Shown here in pieces: positions 1 to 7,838 of a stretch of DNA of 64,000 nt. The stretch is from assembly GCF_001293165.1 (NCBI RefSeq), contig NZ_CP010552.1:62001-126000 (forward strand), given 5' to 3'. Origin of the DNA: Candidatus Thioglobus autotrophicus (GTDB taxonomy: Bacteria; Pseudomonadota; Gammaproteobacteria; PS1; Pseudothioglobaceae). Each line of letters opens with the position of its first letter. Within the stretch, counting starts at the first letter, position 1. A model generated the notes under the pieces. It was not told where the DNA came from. It was given only the letters and a program-made list of their open reading frames with translations, and did no database searches. The translations under genes were made by a program, and so were the position numbers.

Positions 1-684
1 CAAAATAGCCTCGATTCAATCCAAATTAGCAATCCATATTCAACTGAAAAGTGGCAGAGTATTTTGACTCAACTACTGGAACAAGCACCAGAGTCTGATC
101 AATCAATCTATTTGCAAATTACCCGTGGTGCAGATACCGCCAGAAAACACCGATTCAGCGAACTAACACCGACGGTATTTATCGAGTTAAATCCGTTAGT
201 GCCAAAAACAAAGTCAGAGTTAGAAACTGGCTACCACGCCATCATCCAACCAGATTTTCGCTGGGAAAGATGCGATATTAAGGCCACCTCACTTTTGGCC
301 AATATTATGTATGCCCAGCAAGCCAAACAACACCAGGTAGAGGAAGTTATTCTTCATCGTGACCAAAGCATAACCGAAGGCGCTACATCAAACGTCTTTG
401 TTATCCGAAATAACACCCTATTTACCCACCCAACTGGCAAACACATTCTTTCTGGAATTACCCGTGATTTGGTCATAGAAAGTGCATGCCATTGCGCCCT
501 TAATATTCAAGAATCCATCATAACCATTGATGAGGTTTTTAATGCTGATGAAGTTTGGATATCCAGCTCTACACGTGAGGTTATGCCCATTACCATGATC
601 GACTCCAAACAGATTAATAACGGCAAAATTGGCCGCCACTGGTCAAACGTTTACGATCATTATCAAGCGCTTAAAAATGCATGA
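1..684 (+). CDS. dat: D-amino acid aminotransferase (class IV PLP enzyme), 5' end outside the window
   Basis: The frame is open from base 1, so the N-terminus is cut by the window edge. A TTG at 64 is only an internal codon. The family (fold-type IV PLP transaminases) makes D-glutamate and D-alanine by transamination. The segment RWERCDIKATSLLANI holds the PLP lysine in the usual D-alanine-aminotransferase context. It is followed by VILHRDQSITEGATSNVF and ILSGITRD, both typical of Dat rather than branched-chain transaminases. The stop overlaps the amgK start by 8 bp, so it is probably cotranscribed with amgK-murU, which suggests a role in peptidoglycan precursor supply. An aminodeoxychorismate lyase is the main alternative but fits less well. 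Confidence 0.85.
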   Translation, partial: QNSLDSIQISNPYSTEKWQSILTQLLEQAPESDQSIYLQITRGADTARKHRFSELTPTVFIELNPLVPKTKSELETGYHAIIQPDFRWERCDIKATSLLANIMYAQQAKQHQVEEVILHRDQSITEGATSNVFVIRNNTLFTHPTGKHILSGITRDLVIESACHCALNIQESIITIDEVFNADEVWISSSTREVMPITMIDSKQINNGKIGRHWSNVYDHYQALKNA

Positions 685-1624
685 TAAGCACATGACAGAT
701 CGACGCCTAGACCAGCTAGAAGACTGGCTAGAAATATTTTTTGATGATGCTAATTACACCCTCTCAAAAGCCAGCGATGACGCAAGCTTTAGGCGTTATT
801 TTCGTATTGAGCGCAGCAACCTTAGCTTTATTGCGATGGACGCTCCACCTGCAAAAGAAAACTCCAAACTTTTTGTAGAGATTGCACAACTACTGCGTGA
901 TAATAATATTCATGCACCCAAAATCATCGACAAAGATCTAGAGCAAGGCTTTTTACTGATTGAGGATCTTGGCAATACAACGTTTTTGCAAGCATTAAAC
1001 CCTAGCAACAAACTAGATTTATACAAACTGGCTATTGACGAGCTTGTCAAAATACAAGCAATAGAGCTCAAAAATCAGGCGCTTAATACGTACGACGAGT
1101 CTTTACTTAAAGCTGAACTACAGCTCTTAATTGATTGGTATCTAGCAAAAGACATTGATCAAAATTTGATAAATCAACTTAAGCAATTATTTGATCAATT
1201 GGTGCAAAATTCACTTAACGCTTCGCAAGTATTTGTCCATCGAGATTACCACTGTCGAAATTTAATGACCACCAATGGAAAGATCTCTATCATTGATTTC
1301 CAAGACGCTGTTATTGGCTCAAATACCTACGATCTAGCCTCACTATTAAAAGATGCCTACATCGAGCTAAACTTAGCTGAAATACAAACTCTGCTTACTT
1401 ATTTTTACCAGCAGGCTAACATTAAAATTCCTTTTGCAGAATTTGAAAAACAATTTGATCTGATGGGTTTACAGCGCCATCTTAAAATTTTAGGTATTTT
1501 TAAACGTCTATCTATTCGCGACGGCAAACACCAATATCTGGACGATATTCCTCTGGTTAAAAAATACGCCCTACAAATGGCAGATAAATATCCAGAATTT
1601 ACCCTTCTCAAGGATATCCTATGA
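677..1624 (+). CDS. amgK: N-acetylmuramate/N-acetylglucosamine anomeric kinase AmgK
   Basis: This is an aminoglycoside-phosphotransferase-fold kinase of 315 aa. In the family, AmgK phosphorylates recycled MurNAc and GlcNAc at C1. The catalytic loop is HRDYHCRNLM, followed by the metal-binding IDFQDA segment, in the order expected of APH-like kinases. An N-terminal SDDASFRRYFRI segment resembles the nucleotide-binding part of AmgK. I chose the ATG at 677, which overlaps the upstream stop; an ATG at 692 is also possible. The gene overlaps murU by 4 bp (ATGA). That pairing is what separates AmgK from other phosphotransferases of the fold. Confidence 0.88.
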   Translation: MHDKHMTDRRLDQLEDWLEIFFDDANYTLSKASDDASFRRYFRIERSNLSFIAMDAPPAKENSKLFVEIAQLLRDNNIHAPKIIDKDLEQGFLLIEDLGNTTFLQALNPSNKLDLYKLAIDELVKIQAIELKNQALNTYDESLLKAELQLLIDWYLAKDIDQNLINQLKQLFDQLVQNSLNASQVFVHRDYHCRNLMTTNGKISIIDFQDAVIGSNTYDLASLLKDAYIELNLAEIQTLLTYFYQQANIKIPFAEFEKQFDLMGLQRHLKILGIFKRLSIRDGKHQYLDDIPLVKKYALQMADKYPEFTLLKDIL

Positions 1625-2289
1625 TTGGCATGATTCTAGCAGCAGGACGAGGTGAGCGGATGATGCCACTCACCGAAAACACCCCAAAACCGCTTATTAA
1701 GGTTCAAAACATTGCACTCATTGAGCACGCTATTAGCGCCCTTAAAAAAGCTAATATTACTGATATTGTGATCAATATTTCTTATTTGGGTGAGCAAATA
1801 AAATCGTATTTAGGCGATGGCTCAAATTTCGGAGTTAGTATCCAATATAGCGATGAATCACAAAATGCCTTAGAAACCGCTGGCGGTATTATCAAAGCCC
1901 TACCCTTGCTAGGCAACAAACCTTTTGTGGTGATCAACTCTGATGTGTTGTGTGATTATGATCTATCCAAACTAACACTACCGATTGGCTCGCTTGCGCA
2001 TTTGCTCTTAATTAACAATCCTGCGCACAACCCAAAAGGTGATTTCTCACTCATTAATAATCATCAAGTGATCTTAGCAAACAGTAGAAGTTTTACTTTT
2101 TCAGGTATTGGCGTTTACCACCCTGATTTTTTCAAAAATCATACAAACACCCAAAGTAAGCTCCCACTTTACCCGCTACTCAAAGAAGCGCTTGCTACCA
2201 ACCAGCTGAGTGGCGAGTATTATCAAGGCTACTGGCAAGATGTGGGCACGCCTGAGCGTTTAGAATTGGCCAATAATCTAAAAAATTAA
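1621..2289 (+). CDS. murU: N-acetylmuramate alpha-1-phosphate uridylyltransferase MurU
   Basis: This 222-aa nucleotidyltransferase opens with the signature MIGMILAAGRGERMMPLT followed by PKPLI, the UTP-binding loop of sugar-1-phosphate nucleotidyltransferases. VINSDVLCDYD carries the metal-binding aspartate, and GYWQDVGTPERL is a typical C-terminal motif. In the known pathway MurU converts MurNAc-1-phosphate to UDP-MurNAc, bypassing MurA and MurB. Its length and 4-bp overlap with amgK match the AmgK/MurU salvage pair. It is shorter than glucose-1-phosphate thymidylyltransferases, so RmlA is unlikely. Confidence 0.9.
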   Translation: MIGMILAAGRGERMMPLTENTPKPLIKVQNIALIEHAISALKKANITDIVINISYLGEQIKSYLGDGSNFGVSIQYSDESQNALETAGGIIKALPLLGNKPFVVINSDVLCDYDLSKLTLPIGSLAHLLLINNPAHNPKGDFSLINNHQVILANSRSFTFSGIGVYHPDFFKNHTNTQSKLPLYPLLKEALATNQLSGEYYQGYWQDVGTPERLELANNLKN

Positions 2290-2499
2290 GGAAAAACCAG
2301 TCATTTTAAAAATTTGCTAAATTTTGACTAACCTCTAGAAAGACCATTCTTAATTCTTCAAAAAGCTTTAAATAAGCCGTTTTTAGCTTCTTTTAAACAG
2401 GATTAAATCAAGAAAATCCCAAAATTTAGCTCACCATCAAGCCATTTGCATTATTTCCGAAATTTTTAAAAAATTAATAGGCGTCATATCTCTATTAAT
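2290..2499. other. Intergenic gap after murU, no gene seen
   Basis: This is a 210-bp AT-rich stretch between convergent genes. I see no credible coding frame. At 2310-2327 lies AAATTTGCTAAATTTTGA, one of three similar copies in gene-free gaps of this window (the others are at 21923-21940 and 54441-54458). Near its right end a segment reading TTTGCATTATTTCCGAAATT resembles the start of the gap at 21745. No strong GC-rich terminator hairpin is visible. Confidence 0.5.
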
Positions 2500-3120
2500 T
2501 TATAGTTGATAGCCAATAGATATTCCAACCAATATCAGCACTGTGCCAGTAGTTCTATTTAAATACTTAATCTTATCATTTTCAATCCATTTTCCAACAT
2601 AACTCGCTAAAGTTGCATAGCCTAGCATAATCACCACATCAACCATCAGCAAGGTGACAACTACAATGCTAATTTGATTTATTTGCTCTAATTCCGGCCG
2701 AATAAATAAAGGAATAAATATAATTAAAAATACCGTTGCTTTAAGATTTAACAAATTAATAAAACCTGCTTTCAAAAAATGACTGTAAGCAGTAAATTTT
2801 TTAGTGGTTTGATTATTCGCCAAATCAACATGCTTAGGCTCACTCATCCATTGTTGAACACCTAATGCCACAAGATAAACAACACCTACCCATTTAATCG
2901 ATGTAAATAAAAACGCATTGGAAGTAACAAGAAACCCGATACCTATCGACACAAATATAATTTGAACACCGTAGCCAACTTGCAATCCCAGAATCGTATA
3001 TATGGATTTTTTAAAACCATAGCGAATACTTTGATTAATCGTTGTAATTGCACCAGCACCTGGAGAAAGGCTAATAAAAAAAGAGGCAATGAGTAGGCTA
3101 AGCCAAGTATCGAGATTCAT
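2500..3120 (-). CDS. LysE/RhtB-family amino acid exporter
   Basis: This is a 206-aa integral membrane protein with about five or six hydrophobic segments and the LysE-family N-terminal signature FFISLSPGAGAITTINQSIRYG. Family members export amino acids such as lysine, homoserine or threonine, and related compounds, using the proton gradient. A second family feature, LLNLKATVFLIIF, follows the central hydrophilic loop. The substrate cannot be told from sequence. It stands alone on the minus strand, convergent with murU, and its length is normal for the family. Confidence 0.88.
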   Translation of the reverse strand: MNLDTWLSLLIASFFISLSPGAGAITTINQSIRYGFKKSIYTILGLQVGYGVQIIFVSIGIGFLVTSNAFLFTSIKWVGVVYLVALGVQQWMSEPKHVDLANNQTTKKFTAYSHFLKAGFINLLNLKATVFLIIFIPLFIRPELEQINQISIVVVTLLMVDVVIMLGYATLASYVGKWIENDKIKYLNRTTGTVLILVGISIGYQL

Positions 3121-3248
3121 TATTTTTTTAGTAAAAAGGCCATATTACTGTAAAGACCTAAGTTTTTTGCTCATAATATTTATCGAATTGTTATTGGTAA
3201 AATAATTAGGTTTTATGTCCCTTTAATTTTTTTATGTTATTTATTTTT

Positions 3249-3578
3249 TTATCGTTCGGTTTTTACTTCATAGTAAATGTTATAAAGATCCCCGAATATT
3301 CCTTTATTGACTAATACCACTTTCCTAGAGAGAATTTCATATTTAGTATTTTGGTGACCGTTATCAACCACCCATTGTTTAAGCCACTCTAATCGTGTTT
3401 GCTCTGCTTCTTCACTGTCTATTGGATATACAGGGTCGGCAAATGCCTTGTATTTGTAGTATTCGTAATTTCCCTCAGAACGTATTGGTTCAAACTTTGT
3501 TACCATTCTGTCCATGCTTGTACATCCTGAAATAAACGCCAATGCCAATATTGCTGTGATTAATTTTAATTTTTTCAT
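3249..3578 (-). CDS. Small predicted lipoprotein of unknown function
   Basis: This 109-aa protein has a short positively charged start, a hydrophobic stretch and the lipobox FISGC with the acylated cysteine near residue 19. It should be exported and lipid-anchored. The mature part is hydrophilic, rich in Tyr, Glu and Lys, and I do not recognise its fold. A good AAGGAG ribosome binding site lies about 7 bp before the ATG. It stands alone between the LysE exporter and the ffs region, on the same strand as the exporter. Confidence 0.75.
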   Translation of the reverse strand: MKKLKLITAILALAFISGCTSMDRMVTKFEPIRSEGNYEYYKYKAFADPVYPIDSEEAEQTRLEWLKQWVVDNGHQNTKYEILSRKVVLVNKGIFGDLYNIYYEVKTER

Positions 3579-3590
3579 AAATTCTCCTTT

Positions 3591-3735
3591 TCAAACAAAA
3601 TCATATTTCCAAACATCTAACACTTTAGCAATAATTTCTACATCTTTTGGTAAATCAAACGATTGATGTTATCACTAATTTCAATCACTTTATTTGTTTA
3701 TTATTTTCAATAATATCGGCTAAATTGTAACCAAA
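3591..3735 (-). pseudogene. Possible decayed 3' end of a coding sequence
   Basis: Reading the minus strand, three successive frames each give protein-like peptides: GYNLADIIENNKQIK, then VIEISDNIN, then FDLPKDVEIIAKVLDVW followed by a stop at 3591. Joined by two frameshifts they would form a plausible C-terminus of about 48 residues. No start codon or longer open frame is present, and the region is AT-rich, so chance is a real alternative. I cannot name a family. Confidence 0.25.
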
Positions 3736-3847
3736 AAAAAAATGATAAAAAATATGCAATATTGGAAATAAATTTTCTTTTAATTAAATAGGAGTGTTAT
3801 CCTTTTTATCAAAAACCTAGTCATTTATTTCGCGTAAAATAAATTTT

Positions 3848-3956
3848 GGTAGTGCTTAGGGTGCGCCGACAATGAATGACTACAAACCCCGCCAGGCCCG
3901 GAAGGGAGCAACGGTAGTAGTTTTTTCAGGTGTTGGATGTTATTCTGAGTGCTGCC
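3848..3956 (+). ncRNA. ffs: 4.5S RNA of the signal recognition particle
   Basis: The apical loop core GCCAGGCCCGGAAGGGAGCA at 3891-3910 is the conserved Ffh-binding domain of bacterial SRP RNA. The ends pair: GGTAGTGCTT at 3848-3857 with GAGTGCTGCC at 3947-3956 (10 bp with G-U pairs). This gives a hairpin of about 109 nt, the usual size of the short bacterial form. Together with Ffh the RNA targets membrane proteins to the translocon. A possible -10 box TAAAAT lies at 3835-3840. Its position just ahead of dnaX is common in gammaproteobacteria. Confidence 0.95.
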
Positions 3957-3979
3957 ACTTTTAAATTATCCTTTTGAGC

Positions 3980-5596
3980 ATGAGTGAGCATTATCAAGTC
4001 CTGGCCCGCAAATACCGCCCGCATACGTTTGGCGAATTAGTTGGGCAAACTCATGCCAAAAAAACCCTTGTTAATGCGCTTGATGCTAACAACTTGCACC
4101 ATGGTTTTTTATTTACCGGTACGCGCGGTGTCGGCAAAACCACCATTGCGCGTATCTTTGCTAAATCGATCAATTGTGAGGCGGGCGTTAGCTCTACGCC
4201 GTGTGGCACTTGCCCTACTTGTTTAGAGATTGACAGAGGTCAATCGATTGATTTGATCGAACTAGATGCTGCGTCGCATACAGGTGTCGACAACATGCGC
4301 GAACTATTAGAAAACGCGCAATACATGCCCACCAAAAATAGGTACAAAATTTATCTGATTGACGAGGTTCACATGCTTTCCAAAAGTAGCTTTAACGCGC
4401 TACTAAAAACGCTTGAAGAGCCACCTGAGCATGTAAAGTTTTTGCTCGCTACCACAGATCCACAAAAACTACCAGTTACCGTGCTTTCTCGTTGTTTGCA
4501 GTTTACATTGTCACAACTTACCCACGATGAAATCCTTGGTCAGCTGAAATTTATCATGGACACTGAAAGCTTAAGCTATGAAGAAAGTGCGTTAAGCCAG
4601 ATAGCTGAATTTGGCAACGGCTCAATGCGTGATGCGCTTAGTTTGCTTGATCAGTCTATCTCTTATGGCAATGGTAGCGTTACCAGTAAAGATATTAAAG
4701 CCATGCTGGGACTGGTGCATCATGATGATATTATTAGCCTAGCTCAGCATTTGTTTAATCAAGATGCTAAAGCGGTGATTGAATTTGTAAAAGAGTTGGC
4801 GCATCGTGGCGAAAACCTCACTAACGCTTTAAAAGATCTTAGTTCGTTATTTCATCAAATTTCTCTGGTACAAATTGTTGGCGGTGAAAACCCAGCTGAT
4901 ATTAAAACACTAGCAAGCCAGATTAGCAATCAAGATTTGCAGATTTTTTACCAAATGGCGATTAACGGTACGCGAGATATGTCGCTAGCACCGAGTGAGC
5001 AAATTGGCTTTGAGATGACTTTATTACGCATGCTGGCGTTTCATAGCGACGTGAGTGGTTCGCAAAATACAGAAAAAAAAACTCTAAAAATCACGCCTAA
5101 AGCCACTCCAAGCACACAAACTACTGACAAATCTTTAGCTGAAAAACCTCAAAAACAACAACCCGCTAAAAAACCAGAACAACCTCAAGCTAACCACTAC
5201 CTAGCCATTGCTAGCCAACAAGAATGGGAAGCTATTAGTCAATCAATTAAGTTTACAGGTGGCGCCAAAATGTTGGTTAAAAACACCTTATTTGACACTT
5301 TAGCAAACAATACACTCACCCTGACACTGGACGAACAATTTACCAATTTGCTAAGTGATCATGTGCGTAAGAGTATGCTTGAAAGCTTGAGGGTGCAATA
5401 CACAGATCTAAATCTAGTGATTAATCTTAATCAACTAGATTCTGAAACTTTAGCACAAAAAGAATCTAAAGCACATAAAATTTATTTGGCTAAAATTCAA
5501 CACGAATTTTTAAACGATGAAGTGGTGCAACAATTAGAGCAGGCTTTTAATGCAAAAGTTGATGTTAAATCCATTAAAGAAATTACACGACACTAA
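3980..5596 (+). CDS. dnaX: DNA polymerase III subunits tau/gamma (clamp loader ATPase)
   Basis: This 538-aa AAA+ clamp-loader motor has Walker A GTRGVGKT at residues 47-54, a zinc module built on CEAG...PCGTCPTC at about 66-81 and Walker B DEVHML near 126. A Lys/Pro/Gln-rich linker at about 365-410 precedes a C-terminal polymerase-binding region. The ATG at 3980 gives the usual MSEHYQVLARKYRP start; a TTG two codons earlier is less likely. The linker contains a run of nine A at 5073-5081 where slippage would end translation quickly, which suggests a shorter gamma form. It starts 23 bp after ffs and leads into ybaB-recR. Confidence 0.96.
   Translation: MSEHYQVLARKYRPHTFGELVGQTHAKKTLVNALDANNLHHGFLFTGTRGVGKTTIARIFAKSINCEAGVSSTPCGTCPTCLEIDRGQSIDLIELDAASHTGVDNMRELLENAQYMPTKNRYKIYLIDEVHMLSKSSFNALLKTLEEPPEHVKFLLATTDPQKLPVTVLSRCLQFTLSQLTHDEILGQLKFIMDTESLSYEESALSQIAEFGNGSMRDALSLLDQSISYGNGSVTSKDIKAMLGLVHHDDIISLAQHLFNQDAKAVIEFVKELAHRGENLTNALKDLSSLFHQISLVQIVGGENPADIKTLASQISNQDLQIFYQMAINGTRDMSLAPSEQIGFEMTLLRMLAFHSDVSGSQNTEKKTLKITPKATPSTQTTDKSLAEKPQKQQPAKKPEQPQANHYLAIASQQEWEAISQSIKFTGGAKMLVKNTLFDTLANNTLTLTLDEQFTNLLSDHVRKSMLESLRVQYTDLNLVINLNQLDSETLAQKESKAHKIYLAKIQHEFLNDEVVQQLEQAFNAKVDVKSIKEITRH
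5073..5081 (+). promoter_or_regulatory. Candidate slippage/frameshift site in dnaX
   Basis: Nine consecutive A residues sit at codons 365-368, at the start of the linker after the ATPase domains. A -1 shift gives six codons and then TAA at 5098-5100. A +1 shift reaches TAA at 5085-5087. Comparable sites make the gamma subunit in Escherichia coli (ribosomal frameshift) and Thermus (transcriptional slippage on A9). No clear stimulatory stem-loop is seen downstream, which favours slippage of RNA polymerase over a ribosomal shift. Confidence 0.55.
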
Positions 5597-5610
5597 ATAA
5601 GGAGTAGCCC

Positions 5611-5934
5611 ATGTTAAAAGGTGGAATGGCCGGGATGATGAAAAAAGCCCAGCAAATGCAAGATAATATGCAAAAAGCACAAGAAGAAATTAAAACCTTG
5701 AGTGCAACTGGAAAGGCAGCGGCTGGTGCGGTTGAAATTACCATCAATGGCGAACACTTAGCCACCAATATTAAAATTGACGAGATGGTAATGGATGACA
5801 AAGACATGCTTGAAGATTTAATCCTAACGGCAATGAACGATGCTACCGCTCAAATCTCTAGCGCTTCAGCGGCAAAAATGAAAGGCGCAACAGGTGGCAT
5901 GAAGCTACCTGGTGGCATGAATTTACCATTTTAA
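5611..5934 (+). CDS. ybaB: YbaB/EbfC nucleoid-associated DNA-binding protein
   Basis: This is a 107-aa protein of the YbaB/EbfC family, which binds DNA as a dimer and is nearly always encoded between dnaX and recR. The family pattern is clear: an N-terminal GMAGMMKKAQQMQDNMQKAQ helix, a central strand region (GAVEITINGEH) and a Met/Gly-rich tail. A strong AAGGAG ribosome binding site precedes the ATG. It begins 14 bp after dnaX and ends 17 bp before recR, so one operon is likely. Confidence 0.93.
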   Translation: MLKGGMAGMMKKAQQMQDNMQKAQEEIKTLSATGKAAAGAVEITINGEHLATNIKIDEMVMDDKDMLEDLILTAMNDATAQISSASAAKMKGATGGMKLPGGMNLPF

Positions 5935-5951
5935 GGATACTTTTTTAACTC

Positions 5952-6536
5952 ATGATTGAAACACTGAACAAAGCTTTTTGCACCCTACCAGGCGTTGGTA
6001 GTAAAACGGCACAGCGTTTTGTTTATCATCTATTAGAACGCAATCGAGATGGTGGTTTTGAGTTGGCTAAAGCCTTGGTTGATGCTATGGAGCATGTACA
6101 GCATTGTAATTCTTGTAGAACGCTAAGTGAAAAAACCCTATGCAACATCTGCGCTAATGATGTGCGTGATGATACTCAGCTTTGTGTGGTGGAAACGCCA
6201 GCAGATATTCACGCCATTGAACAAAGCGGCGTCTATAGGGGTAAATATTTTGTACTAAGTGGCTATCTATCTCCCATTGATGGTATTGGTGCGAGTGAGC
6301 TTGGCCTGGATGAGCTCGAGCAAAAACTTGTAGAGCGGCATATTAAGGAGATTATTCTAGCGACTAATGCCACTGTTGAAGGCGAAGTAACAGCACATTA
6401 TATTAGCAATATGGCAAAACAATTTGAAGTGCAAATTACGCGTATTGCACACGGCATCCCGATTGGTGGTGAGCTAGAGTATGCGGATATAAACACCATT
6501 GCCCACGCTCTATCTGGGCGTAAAAATTACACTTAG
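5952..6536 (+). CDS. recR: Recombination mediator protein RecR
   Basis: RecR works with RecF and RecO to load RecA at gaps. The 194-aa product has the N-terminal helix-hairpin-helix region LPGVGSKTAQRFVYHLL, a zinc finger with CNSC and CNIC near residues 54-69, and a Toprim domain (LCVVETPADIHAIE). The C-terminal segment RIAHGIPIGGELEYAD is diagnostic. It is the last gene of the ffs-dnaX-ybaB-recR block and converges on gloA. Confidence 0.96.
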   Translation: MIETLNKAFCTLPGVGSKTAQRFVYHLLERNRDGGFELAKALVDAMEHVQHCNSCRTLSEKTLCNICANDVRDDTQLCVVETPADIHAIEQSGVYRGKYFVLSGYLSPIDGIGASELGLDELEQKLVERHIKEIILATNATVEGEVTAHYISNMAKQFEVQITRIAHGIPIGGELEYADINTIAHALSGRKNYT

Positions 6537-6571
6537 CCGATTTTTCAACCTAGCCTGTAAATATCAACAAG

Positions 6572-6961
6572 CTATTCGAATGTTTTAGAAAGTAGCTCAA
6601 TCTCATAACCGTCAGGATCTTGTAAAAAGCCGACGATGGTTGTACCAGCACTCATCGGCCCCGCTTCTCTGACAACCTTTGCACCCTGTGCCTTGGCCTT
6701 ACTAACAGCTACATAAACATCTTCTACATTAATAGCAAGATGGCCAAACCCTGTACCAATTTCATATTCATACTTACCCCAATTGTAAGTAAGCTCTAAC
6801 GCCGGATGTTCAGATTCAGGCCCATAACCCAAAAAAGCCAAGGTAAATTCACCTTGAGGGTATTCTTTTTGGCGCAATAGACTCATACCCAGCACTTGTG
6901 TATAAAACGCAATTGATTTATCCAAATTTCTAACTCTAAGCATTGTGTGCAAAATTCTCAT
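6572..6961 (-). CDS. gloA: Lactoylglutathione lyase (glyoxalase I)
   Basis: This isomerises the hemithioacetal of methylglyoxal and glutathione to S-lactoylglutathione. The 129-aa protein starts MRILHTMLRVRNLDKSIAFY like E. coli GloA. Metal ligands are visible as His5, the Glu in ALELTYNWG, the His in GFGHLAI and the Glu in DGYEIELL. I chose the ATG at 6961 because it fits the family start; a frame seven codons longer exists. It diverges from the methyltransferase at 7010, and the 48-bp gap holds TATAAT-like boxes on both strands. Confidence 0.93.
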   Translation of the reverse strand: MRILHTMLRVRNLDKSIAFYTQVLGMSLLRQKEYPQGEFTLAFLGYGPESEHPALELTYNWGKYEYEIGTGFGHLAINVEDVYVAVSKAKAQGAKVVREAGPMSAGTTIVGFLQDPDGYEIELLSKTFE

Positions 6962-7009
6962 AACAACTAGTTTATAATCCAAAGATTGCTTATTATAAAC
7001 ACCAAATCA

Positions 7010-7621
7010 ATGACTAATAGCTTCTCCCACTGGGACAAAGTTTATACCACCAAAGTGCATGAGCAAGTCAGCTGGCATCAAGACCATGCCACTATTTCAT
7101 TAGACTGGATCTTAGAAGTCACCCAACCAAATGACGCTATTATTGATGTTGGCTGTGGGGTGTCCGTTTTGGCAGATAATTTATTAGATGAAGGCTATTC
7201 TAATCTTGCCCTATTGGAGCTCTCTACTACAGCGCTAGAGGCAACTCAAAAAAGACTAGAATCCAACCTGGATAAAGTGAGTTTTTACAATCAAAATATT
7301 TTAGAATTTTTTTCAAAAAAACGCTTCAAACTTTGGCATGATCGAGCGGTTTTTCATTTTTTAACCGATGCAAATAATCAGCAAATCTACCTGCAAAAAC
7401 TCTACGATTATCTGCAGCAAGATGGTTTTTTCTTGTTAGCCACTTTTGCGACAGACGGCCCCACGCAATGCTCTGAATTAGACATTGTACAATATGACGT
7501 AGCGAAAATCACACAGCTATTGGGCGAACGCTTTAAACTGATTAAAACCACTGCCGAATTACACCCAAACCCCAATGGTGGCGCGCAAAAATTTAACTAT
7601 TTTTTATTGCAAAAACAATAA
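7010..7621 (+). CDS. Class I SAM-dependent methyltransferase, substrate unknown
   Basis: This 203-aa Rossmann-fold methyltransferase has motif I as IDVGCGVSVLADNLL and an acidic motif II (LALLELS). WHDRAVFHFL fits motif IV of small cytosolic methyltransferases. The N-terminus (HWDKVYTTK...VSWHQ) resembles a widespread family often annotated as a generic class I methyltransferase. The ATG at 7010 is preferred over upstream non-ATG starts. It stands alone, divergent from gloA and convergent with the small gene at 7623. The substrate cannot be inferred. Confidence 0.8.
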   Translation: MTNSFSHWDKVYTTKVHEQVSWHQDHATISLDWILEVTQPNDAIIDVGCGVSVLADNLLDEGYSNLALLELSTTALEATQKRLESNLDKVSFYNQNILEFFSKKRFKLWHDRAVFHFLTDANNQQIYLQKLYDYLQQDGFFLLATFATDGPTQCSELDIVQYDVAKITQLLGERFKLIKTTAELHPNPNGGAQKFNYFLLQKQ

Positions 7622-7622
7622 A

Positions 7623-7838
7623 CTATTTATCTGCTTGAATGGCGTCTGTTAGATCAAAATAATGATTACACGGGCCACCAAGTTTGTTAATTTCTTCAAT
7701 GCAGTGACGCTTTTGCTCATGATCCAAGTCCTCAGCCACTGCTATCAAACTAGCAAGTAGTTGCTCTTGCGCCTTATCTGTTTGAATATATTGCTGAATA
7801 AGCGCCTTGGCTTGGGTGAGTTGTTGATTATTGATCAT
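7623..7838 (-). CDS. Small conserved-looking protein of unknown function (71 aa)
   Basis: The product is a mostly helical, acidic 71-aa protein with a Gln/Ala/Leu-rich first half and a C-terminal GGPCNHYFDLTDAIQ segment. I do not recognise a family. Its start overlaps the stop of the GIY-YIG gene by 4 bp (ATGA), which supports translational coupling and reality as a gene. No signal peptide or membrane segment is present. Confidence 0.6.
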   Translation of the reverse strand: MINNQQLTQAKALIQQYIQTDKAQEQLLASLIAVAEDLDHEQKRHCIEEINKLGGPCNHYFDLTDAIQADK

